64,000 nucleotides of DNA from Dreissena polymorpha (taxonomy: Eukaryota > Mollusca > Bivalvia > Myida > Dreissenidae), in contig NC_068359.1 of the NCBI RefSeq assembly GCF_020536995.1, positions 77,619,821-77,683,820 on the forward strand. Reading direction: 5' to 3'. Shown piece by piece: positions 54,601-64,000 of this stretch (the first letter of the stretch is position 1; each line of letters starts with the position of its first letter). The notes under the pieces are model-generated. The model was not told the DNA's origin, searched no databases, and was given only the letters and a program-made list of their open reading frames with translations. A program made the translations under genes and the position numbers.

Positions 54601-55868
54601 TGGGTGGTAAGGCACTACCCAGCTAGAACAGAACAGATTATTTAAAACTTTAGCATATACATCTCATCGTCAAAATAACAATAAAGCAATAATAAATAAA
54701 CATGCGTAAAATAGCAAAACAAATGTCTATACATTTTTATAACATATGGTTTTTGTGAGAATGTAATATGTATGAGAATGCTCTCTTTTCAATAAAGTTA
54801 AATGGATGTTCGAAATCCGTAATAGATGGAGAGAAAAAATTATGCAGTTATATAAATTATAAACAAAATTGCAATTCCGAGGAAAATATTCTCTATATGT
54901 TTTCGGCTCTTAATTTAAATGCATTAATACATAAATTAGCTAAGTGCTTGATAAACTCTAAAAACCATGATGTTGCATAATTGGTGAATGCGTCAGCTGC
55001 TGATATATTGTCACATAATGATAGGAAATTAGGTGAAATATTTGGGTTTTCTTTATGTAAGAAATATTGACAAGTTTATCAATAGCGAGTATACATGACA
55101 GTCAAAAGATTAAATATTTAGATCTGGTGTATGTTTAACAACAAAAAGGAAACGATTCTGTTGACACAAGGCATGGGCTGTATTTGCATTATTTATTTGT
55201 ATCACAATGCTGATTAGCGTGTACATACTTGAATAGTGACTTCTCCAGTCCTAGGTTGTAATTCAACCAACCAGCAACAAGCACGTATACAACACTGACC
55301 AATGGAATTCTTAGTAATCTAGCCAACGAGCTTATTTAGAAGACTGACCAATGGGATTCATAACTGACTTTCACAGGGCAAATGTTTGAGGGAAATAGTT
55401 CAGTTAGCGTTTAGACCTAGAGGTGCACAGATGGAAAAAAGACACAATCATGTAGCAATCACAACGTATTTGTATAACTGAAATATTAGTTAAGTCAGAC
55501 ATTAAATTGGACTAGAAACTGATATATGGTGTTGTTGAATATTTATTCCTACGTTATGCAGAGAAACCAACATAAATAGGGAGGGACGGACTTGTCCCAT
55601 GCGCGACACGAGAAAATGGTAGTTAATGCAAAACTCGTCCTCTTGGCAATACGCGCATGACGAGATATCGAATGATAGGCTACACACCAGTAATTTAAGA
55701 GTAATGAACATTGTTATAACTATGTGTCGTCCATGAACTATGAAAGATTACGTGACAATAAAGTTTACATTAGGGTACAACGTTTCCACAAAGTGATTTC
55801 TAAAAAAGGTACTAGATCCATTTCCTAAAAGGTAATCAACATTATAACAAGTGCACGCTAATAATGGC
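51608..55868. other. AT-rich spacer, no gene recognised
   Basis: A 106-codon open frame at 52059-52379 and another at 54768-54980 show no recognisable features. Several short TTCCTTATT/AATAAGGAA inverted motifs cluster at 52470-52760. No clear transposon ends were found. Confidence 0.4.
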
Positions 55869-56287
55869 TTAAAGCTAGTATATACGATTTTCAACATTAA
55901 CATTAATTCTGGCAAATTTAAAACAACATATGAATATGAATAAGTGTGTTATATCATATCATTCACATTGTATCAATCATTTAAATTTATAACGAACAGC
56001 AATTTGACCCGATACCGATGCGTTTACTCGTATTACTTGCAGAACAACTATTGTTAGTGTGTCGTATCAATAAATCTTTACAAATTTCTGGGATTTTTCT
56101 ACAGTTCACATGCATTGTATTTATGAAGGAGATTTATGCTGCACTACAGAAAATCATTTTCACTTGATTTGAACTCTAGCTTTGTATATTTTTTGTTGTA
56201 CTTATTCTTGACTTTAAATCTATGCTTTATTCATTAATGTTTAATTTGTTTTGATAAACATAATACTATCGTATATACTCGCTTTAA
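55869..56287. mobile_element. MITE with TTAAAGCNNGTATATACGAT ends, copy 1
   Basis: Left TTAAAGCTAGTATATACGATTTT and right ACTATCGTATATACTCGCTTTAA are inverted repeats. The interior is AT-rich and non-coding. A second copy is at 60678-61173. Confidence 0.75.
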
Positions 56288-56559
56288 TTCCATGGACGGT
56301 AGCTTTAAAATTGCATTATATACTTAATCCTTTGCATGTACCATGTATCATATGGATAAACACTATCATGCATCCTGCCTTGACCTTTTGGTTTAAACAC
56401 TATTTATTTAGTTCGTTGAAAGTACATATAAGCAAAACAATACAATACAAACATACATATTATTTTAAAAATATGCTAGGCAGGTAGAATTGCAGTATTG
56501 CTTAACATAAAGGCTGTAAAATACAACTGGACCGAATTGAGAAGGAAGCTCGAGGCTTA
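56288..56559. other. Spacer
   Basis: Nothing recognised between the MITE and the LINE remnant. Confidence 0.35.
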
Positions 56560-58740
56560 TATATGTCTCTCTTCTGTCAGTTAGAAGCGCTGCTGTAATG
56601 GTGTAAACAACCAAACGTATAACAACTAATTAAAGACATGTCAAAATTACGAACAATATATTACAGTGATAGGTAATTGCATACCGTTTAGAAATGAAAA
56701 AGTAGTATAAGCTATAATACAAAAAGTATAACAGAGTAATGCAGATAGCATAATAGCTAATAAAATGAGAAGAAAAGGGACAGAAGTGAAAGAGTAGAGT
56801 TTCAGAATAAGAGAAGTTGCGGTAAGAAAAAGAAGCAGTTGCGGAAACGGGGCATCGTTAGCAGAATATGGTTTGTTCCTGAGATAGAGTTGGGTTAGAA
56901 TCAATGACTTTCTCGGATGAAAGACTGAACATGTTTGAATATTAATGAGTTTACTTCATATGATCCGTCTTTTACTCCGAAAAGAAGTAGTTGCAAAGTT
57001 ATGGGTTGAAAACTGGACAGATTGTTTAAAAGGATAACTTTTTTTTCTGTATAAATGGGGCAATTGAAGAAAAAGTGAATTGTATATTCAATCGCACCGC
57101 ATTGACAATATGATACAAATGTTCATTTAAACTGCTACAGTGTATTCGTAAACGGGCATGTAAAACATTAGACGTCCGCTCCCCATCGTTGTAATGCTGG
57201 GGAATTATTTTCTTATCTTAACAAAGATTTTCTTTGAAAGCAGAGAGAGAAGGAGCCGTTTATACCGATTCCGGTAGATTGTTCCATAAGTTTATAGTTC
57301 ATGGAAGGAAAGATCGTGTAAAAAGTTGTGATCTGCATTGAATACTGCGAATATTGTTAGAGTTACGAATAGGATAAGCCGATCTTTCTCCCACGCTAGA
57401 GGGGATAAGTGTGAACAAGTATGGGGGAGATAGTGAATTATACATTTCTTTAGAAGTGGGTAAGTTTATGTTTTTTAATGGTTCGAGAGCAGTTTCATTA
57501 TATAGGTTTTGCAAAGATGCCAAACGTGTTCCCCCGCTTATTATCCTTGCTGCCTCTTGCTGAAACTGCTAAAGTTCAATTTCATCTTGTGTATTAATGT
57601 TATCCCAGACTATATCAGCGTATTCAAGAACTGGTCTAATAAATGTTGTGTATATCGATAAAAGGGACTTTCTATCGAGCGAGATTCAATATGATCATGC
57701 CAGGAACACGTATCAGAAAAAGTTAAGCCTAGATGCTTGTGAGACGAAACCTCAGTGATTCGGCAGTCGTTGAAAAAAAGAGGGGGATGGATTGGGCGGT
57801 TGATTTTTCTAGATATAACTAAGAATTCCGTTTTGGATGGATTGAAGGTAACCAACCACTTATCAGCCCAAGACGAATTTTTTCAGGATTAGAGTTAAGA
57901 TAATTAGCCGCATCGACAGGGTTTTCGACGATGATATATAGTGTGGTGTCGTCTGCAAATAGGCGAAGGACAGTGAATATCTCGTACAATGTCATTTATA
58001 TATATATAAGAAAGAGTAGGGGCCCTAATATAGACCCTTGAGGGACACCAGCGTGTATAGGTAAGGGTCAGATTGGCAGCCAGAGATTACAACTTACTGG
58101 GTCCTCTCATGTAGGTAGTCTTTTATCCAAGATAGAAGATTGCCCGAGATACCACTTAGTCGGAGCTTGTGGATAAGTCCTTCATACCATACACTGTCGA
58201 AGGCCTTAGAAATGTCGCAAAACACGGCTCGAACCTCTTTACCTTCGTCAAGAGCTTTACAAAAGGACTGATAAACAGAGACTAATTGGTTGGCAGTGGA
58301 CTCTTTTGGAATGAAGCCTGATTGAAATGGGGTTATAAATTCAATAGCCCTTAAATGGTAAAAAATATATTTGTGGAGAATTCTCTCGAGACATTTACTT
58401 AAAACACTTAAAAGGGAGATCGGTCTATAATTTTCAACATCCTGAGGATCAGACTTTTTGTGCAGTGCACAAACAATTGCTTCTTTCCAGCTCCGTGGGA
58501 CCCTACCATTACTAATAGAAAAATTAAAAAGATTTTGTAGTGGACCTGCAATTTCAGATGCAATTTGCTTTAGGACTTGACTATTTATTTGGTCTGGGCC
58601 TGATGCCTTTCCCGTTTTCATAACTTTTATGGAATCCAAGACATCTTGACCGGAAATAATGAAATCTTCTGTCTTGACCTTTTGACATTGAGATGCGTGA
58701 TAAATATAGCGCAGAACACAATTGAATATCAATATGGCTA
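56560..58740 (-). mobile_element. LINE (non-LTR retrotransposon) remnant, 5'-truncated, CR1/jockey-like
   Basis: On the minus strand, 58732-58094 encodes the front of a reverse transcriptase: GKASGPDQINSQVLK, SWKEAIVCALHKK, YRPISLLSVLSKCLERIL, PFQSGFIPKESTANQL and VFCDISKAFDSVW. Further down, in shifted frames, come LFLIYINDI, the catalytic box FADDTTLYI (about 57950), the FNPSKTEFLVISR motif with HKHLGLTFS (57855-57610), and NLYNETALEPLKN to SVGERSAYPIRN (57523-57299). The endonuclease domain is absent, so the copy is 5'-truncated. There are several frameshifts, near 58094, 57900, 57610 and 57300, with stops further on, so it is dead. Clade assignment is by eye. Confidence 0.8.
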
Positions 58741-59693
58741 TTATGTAACAGTGATTAATGATACAAAGTGCAGGTATAACTTATGCGGCGTGGGTTTAAA
58801 ACGTTTTCAACCTTAAATAGACATGCATTCGATATATTCATTGAAAACAAGTTTACCGTGAGATTTTGTTTGTTAATTTAGAAATAAATATAAGGACTAC
58901 ATAAAGGTATCGTTCACTTTTTCAATGATGGATTCAATTGGCTTAATGTATGTTAACTTAAACTTTCTAATATTACCACTATGTGTATATATGTTGATAT
59001 GTTCACTGTGCTTAAACAGGTATGTTGTCATATTTAACATACTCTATTTAAGTCCGTAGTGGTTTATAACTATACTTCAATCAAATATGTTTTATGAAAT
59101 AAACACTGAACAATAAACTTAGTGTAATGACGATGCAGATGTGTCTTTTGCAGTTATGATTACGATAATGGCATATGTTTATTAGCCATTAACATAGCCG
59201 GTGATTTTTCCAGGACTGACTGTTACAATTTACGAACTTTCAGTTATACATACGGTCTAGCGTTTACATTGAAGTTTATATGCATTCCGGTTAAAGCTTT
59301 ACACATAAGCATGTTTGATATTGTGTTGAGTATAGCAAAACATCTCGACACATGTAGGCCTATTGAGATTACACTGCATTCAGTAATAGGAAATATCTAC
59401 ACAGTTCATCATACTGGAGAAAACAATATTTTGATTTATTATTTACAATTCGCATTCCACTATATTGATTCGGCGTTTTTTAAATTCCTTTAACAAAAAA
59501 TATTCACTCTTAAAATGACTCTTTCCACTTGAAATATAGGACAAAGTTTTAATTTTATTTATTAAATGTAGAAAAATATTTATTATCGTGTATATATAGT
59601 AATAAATTGATATTGTTTATCCAAGATTTGAATTAATTTGATAAGAGAATCACTATAGCAATATGCTTACGGATAACAATAATACTTTTACAG
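58741..59693. other. AT-rich spacer upstream of receptor copy C
   Basis: No gene or repeat ends recognised. Confidence 0.4.
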
Positions 59694-59721
59694 ATCAACG
59701 ATTGTTGTGATTTTATGAAGA

Positions 59722-62364
59722 CGAAATGTTTGTCCAAACAACGCAAAGAACGCTACGGACGATAGCAAGGACCTTCAAATCGCGTCCACAGTCAGTTGGG
59801 TTCTGTCAATGCTTGGCGCGGTTGTCATCATGCTGACTTACTGTTGCATGGAAACCATCCGTAATACTACCAGGAAGCTGTTCACTGTACTGAGTGTTGC
59901 AGATTTCTTCACTTCAGCGGGTTTGTCAGATATCACGATTTATTCACGCCGGATATTCGAATTAAGATAACTTTTCTCGACCATTACAGAACACTTCTTT
60001 AAAATCAGTTTTACCAATTAAAAAATATAGTTATCATTTAATTATCCAACATGCCTATTTTACTAGGCCCATACATGGTGTTCTTTAATAGTCAATGGTG
60101 CATCAAAAATATAGGAAATAATAACTAGGTAACGTTTATTAGACAACCGAATCACACTAATATAATGCAGCGTCATAGTTCTAAATAACACATCAGTTTC
60201 CAATCTATTTTCACAAATATAAATATTGCTCTATGTGTTTGATAAGCTTTTGTGTGTATAATGATTTGTAAACAAATAGTTAAATAATGCATATTTCCTA
60301 GTGTTTAATTTTTAGAAGCTACATGTTTGTTATTTCCAGGATACCTGTCAGCTATTGTGGTAAACAAATACGCTTCGGTTATGTTCTATCAAAATACTTT
60401 CTGTCGTGTACAAAGCGCTGTTACCACAAAGTCAAGCATGGTGTCGTTTTTCCTCACTGTGGCTATTGCTGCCTATTTGTTCTTTGCAATCTACCGCGAG
60501 GCCGTTCCTGGAAAAAGATTTTATCTGCCTACAAATATTGTGTCCTAGATGATTCCGGGTATTATCGGCTTTCTATATATTTTGCTAGAAAAATCAGAAT
60601 TGTACACTTTGAATTCACCGTCACAGTATTCATAATTGTTATATAACTTTTTAAATCTAGTATATGTTATTATGGACTTAAAGCGGGTATATACGATTTT
60701 TATATGTGTTTAATTGTAATATATTGATAGAATATGTTACAATCACACAAAATAGGCAAGAAAAATTATACATTAAAGCCGAATTTCATAAAATGCAGCA
60801 AAGACAAATTAGCGGTCCGAGCCGATTGTGACGTACATATTTTCCTACAATAACCGAAGCATTCGTCTTTTTATTAGGATTGGAGCTAGTGTTCATGTGT
60901 CCTATGAATAGATATCGTTGCAGGAATTGAAATAAACCGTTAAACTAAGTTTAGATTCACATCGTACATGTATGATATACATGCTGGCGAATTCGGCTGT
61001 ACAGCCGTTTTCAATTTCAGAATTAAATATCTGGCTTATTTCGCATTTTTCAACACATGTCCTTCTTAACTTTTATTTTAATTTATTTTGAAATGTATAT
61101 ATATATAATACGTTTTTTACACATTTTATATAGATTCATAAATATTTGACAAAATCGTATATACCCGCTTTAAATCTTAACATTTTTAAAGTATGAACAG
61201 CAACTCTTTATGTGAGTGATTAAGTAATTGTTCTATTATATTAAAATAAAATGGTTATGGCACAATGTGATTTGAATAACATTATAAGAGGTAAGTGTTT
61301 GAAAATGATTATGATGATATTAAAATTTCAATATCGTACTCTACTTGCACCCGAATACAAAACATAAATAAGTAGGAAACTGTGTTTTATGAAAGCTGTA
61401 TATTTTGCGCTGTTGTCGAATCATAGTAAAATAATGTATTTACAACATCAGTATAAGGTGCAATAACTAATTCATTTATCAATGTATTATATTTCTACAG
61501 GCGTCGTGATAGCAGTTGCTTTACAACAAAACATGCTGGGTCGTGAAGCAAATGACAGATACACAATTGGCACCGGACCGTGGTGCAGGGTAAAATGCAC
61601 TAATGAGGACAATTTCACACATACATTATTATATATGCTGTTCACTGGAAAGTTTTGGGAAATTGGATGTTATGTTCTGACAGCGGGATTTTACATTCTC
61701 CTCAAATTGAAATTGGTAAGGTCAATAATACTCGCATTTTATTTAAATATTTTATAGTAAGTCATCAAACCAAGTTTTATACTTTGCGAGCTATGAAGTT
61801 AGCAGCATAAATAGCATGTTGAATCGTTAATTGAAAAAAAATATATATTATAATTAAACATGAGAATTGTCTTGTATTTTTATTTATGCAATTGTAGTAT
61901 CAGACCATAGGAATTTCCTGTATGTCTGGATAGTACTACTTGCCATTTGGATATGGGGGACAATTCGGTTTATAATCACTGCCTTCTCGAAGAATGACAA
62001 ACTACTTAACACGAGACCCAGCAAGGTTGTATTATATCTCCAAGCGATCTGCGATCCGTCACAGGCGTTCTTCAACTGTATTCTTTTCTGCCTCTTTGAC
62101 GCCGAGGTAAGAGGCAGGATTGCCAATGCGATTAGTTGTTGTGTTCCCCGCAAGACCCAGAGTGCATCAAATGAGCCTGATGCCTCTTCAAGCTTGCCTT
62201 CTGTTGACTCAAGTGTTGAAGACAGCCATTCGTCGGTCTCGTCTTCAGAGATTCTAGATGTTTCAGAAAGAGCAAAACTTGTAGACAAAGAGAATCCTGG
62301 GCATGAAAAACTTTATCAGTCGGTGAACCATTGTTGGAAAGAATCAAACGAGGGTTTAATGTAG
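59722..62364 (+). pseudogene. GPR157: GPR157-like receptor pseudogene, copy C (four exons, recently broken)
   Basis: Exons are at 59722-59920, 60340-60558, 61501-61715 and 61898-62364, with intact GT/AG borders and the same phases as the intact copy. At least three lesions: near the start codon (59726) one T is missing relative to the intact copy, throwing the ATG out of frame; the Trp of the TM4 motif is a TAG stop at 60546; and exon 4 lacks about 49 bp of the third inner loop, which shifts the frame. Nonetheless exon 3 and the last 150 codons are fully open and conserved (FLYVWIVLLAIWIWGTIRF, FFNCILFCLFDAEVRGR), so loss looks recent. Intron 2 carries a MITE at 60678-61173. A truncated or alternatively spliced product cannot be excluded. 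Confidence 0.75.
60678..61173. mobile_element. MITE with TTAAAGCGGGTATATACGAT ends, copy 2
   Basis: Left TTAAAGCGGGTATATACGAT and right ATCGTATATACCCGCTTTAA are perfect 20-bp inverted repeats, extended by TTT/AAA. The interior is non-coding. It sits in intron 2 of decayed receptor copy C. The better-preserved ends mean it is younger than the copy at 55869-56287. Confidence 0.8.
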
Positions 62365-63379
62365 AACGTGTTTCAGATGCATTAAGGCCTCTTCATGCAT
62401 AACTTCAAAAGTTTCATTGATTTTGCAATTTATTACATAATATCATTTATGTACCAAGTTCTGCGTGTTATGGTATAAAAAATCTACAGCTTCAAACTAA
62501 ATCATTTTCAGCATTATGATACCGAAGTTTGCAAATATATAGGCATGTTAACAATAAAAATGTCAAGTGACATTTCTAGAGTTGTCCGTATGAATGTAGG
62601 TAATAATGCGAATCGGCAAGAATCTGTAATGACAACGTTATTTGTAACATTTTAGTGTTGTTCACTCACAGTTTGATTTCGCCTGTGTAAACGTACAATT
62701 AATGTAATACATTAAATAGGATCTATAGCATGTTCGTTCTGATTTCAATTGTCGTTAATTTGTTGGTTAGGTGTATATGACATTTTTGAAAGTGTGTTCT
62801 TCCCGATTTTTATAATGTTATGATATGATACATATATTTTGATATATATGCTAATTATATCGATAAGTACAAACAATCACCAATAATTTTAGATATGTAT
62901 GGCTTTGAATGTTAAGCGACAAGTAACCTTGATATTTTCATTACATATAAGTTTTACACAACTTTGTTTGTATAACTACGAAACTATGCAGTTATATAAT
63001 TTGCTCTTTTGTATTGTACATCTCCGCCCTGATATTGTAGAAACGATATCTGACACATTTCATCAAAACAGCCATAAGATCGTGACTTTTAAATTAGTTT
63101 GCAACTTATATTTAATTGTTATCAGTCCAGTTGATAAACCTTTGTGACTCCGCCAGTTCATTTATAAGTTCCTTATATCACTGATATGTATTCATATACT
63201 GTAATGCCCAGTTGTTATCACAATCGTTCTTGATTTAAAATAACACTTCCTTAATGTTTTATCATAGTATGTAATCAAAACTGGTCGTTAAAAGTAAATA
63301 ATCTGTAATTATTTACTTGTTAGCATTATGCACAAATATTCGTGTGTATTGCTTAACGATCATTAAAACAAATTCCATA
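62365..63379. other. 3' flank of receptor copy C and spacer
   Basis: An AATAAA at about 62555 could be the old polyadenylation signal. Nothing else recognised. Confidence 0.4.
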
Positions 63380-63482
63380 TAAGCGGAAATTGTCCATCCA
63401 TGTTATCATGTGCGGACTGGAGAGGCTTATCTGGGACGACACTTAAGGTACTTGCATAAAGCCCAGTTTTCCAAGAACGCGG
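63380..63482. mobile_element. Right-half fragment of the CTCTGTGAAAA MITE
   Basis: GTGCGGACTGGAGAGGCTTATCTGGGACGACACTTAAG... matches the right arm of the element at 6991-7242. The outer end is degraded. Confidence 0.6.
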
Positions 63483-64000
63483 GTTATTTATAAATGAAAA
63501 CCAGAACCACAATCGTTTTATACAAATGTATATGTATAATAACTGCTGTAATGCTATATTAATGTCTAAATTACATGACAACTATGTCGTCGTCAACACC
63601 ACCTCCTGTCACGTCTGTCAAACAATAGTGCACATAAAACTTTATTACGTTCGATAACTTTAAGGAATAATCATAACAATGTATCAACAACAACAACTAC
63701 AACGTGTGTGCAGTTTTTGCACACATTTCCTTCACACATTTGCGTTAGTATTTACTTTATTTAATTTACTGCATCGCAAACATCTTTTTCAACTAACAGG
63801 TTTTTGATTAATATCTCACTTGGCGAGTTTTCAGTGCCTATCGTATAATGGCCAGATGCGAGTTTTAGGTAAATGTCGTCGTTCTTGGTAAAATATTAAT
63901 TAAATTATAAAGATTTTATTGGATGCATTTGTTGGTACCATGCTGATAGCGAAGACAATAATGTCATGGTTTAAGGAGAGACGGGATTGTTAGGCTGTCT
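63483..64000. other. Spacer to the window end
   Basis: Ordinary AT-rich DNA; nothing recognised. Confidence 0.4.

Overview
The window is animal nuclear DNA, AT-rich, with small spliced genes in a large volume of interspersed repeats. Several repeat families match my memory of bivalve molluscs: short inverted-repeat elements, pearl-like elements with a tandem-repeat core and the ACAGCYCTTGTTT end, and tRNA-like inverted-repeat elements. A dreissenid-type bivalve is my best guess. This is inference, not proof.

Layout. (1) 1-8.1 kb: two tandem, minus-strand, two-exon genes for related secreted proteins of unknown function (1130-2880 and 5281-8067). They share a DSHPMLASLF box, a four-cysteine segment and a C-terminal TIPPRRN.ELQNFG block. 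The second has a long polyglutamine tract. The first seems to have lost frame. (2) 8.1-13.5 kb: spacer with MITE-type repeats. (3) 13.5-36 kb and 59.7-62.4 kb: a dispersed tandem array of four GPR157-like seven-transmembrane receptor copies, all on the plus strand. One is apparently intact (33278-35974, four exons); three are decayed (about 13.58-15.34 kb, 24.48-25.26 kb and 59.72-62.36 kb). If the virus-like insertion is subtracted, they recur about every 10-11 kb. The spacers hold minisatellites of 9, 35 and 46 bp, TA/TG microsatellites, three pearl-like elements, a GC-rich CCGG-dense block and remnants of unidentified exons. (4) 36350-51601: a 15,252-bp Polinton/Maverick (adintovirus-like) element. 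It has 239-bp terminal inverted repeats that read as identical, AG...CT ends and a 6-bp target duplication CGAACG. It lies just past the polyadenylation signal of the intact receptor gene. (5) 51.6-64 kb: mostly spacer, with a 5'-truncated, decayed LINE on the minus strand (about 56.56-58.74 kb) and two copies of a TTAAAGC-ended MITE, one of them inside the fourth receptor copy.

The Polinton carries, from left to right: an unknown ORF; a fibre-like protein joining phage-tail-fibre-type repeats to a discoidin-like domain; an adenain-like protease; protein-primed DNA polymerase B with a SAP-like N-terminus; a small AT-hook protein; a double-jelly-roll major capsid protein; several small virion-type proteins; a dUTPase-like remnant; a penton-like minor capsid protein; a packaging ATPase; a zinc-ribbon/PLA2-like protein; a chromodomain integrase; and a small CxxC ORF. 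It looks nearly whole, with about one or two breaks. Its age looks very young from the matching repeats and target duplication. The most unusual content is the fibre-like gene and the shared TATATAAA-ATG signal at most of its gene starts.
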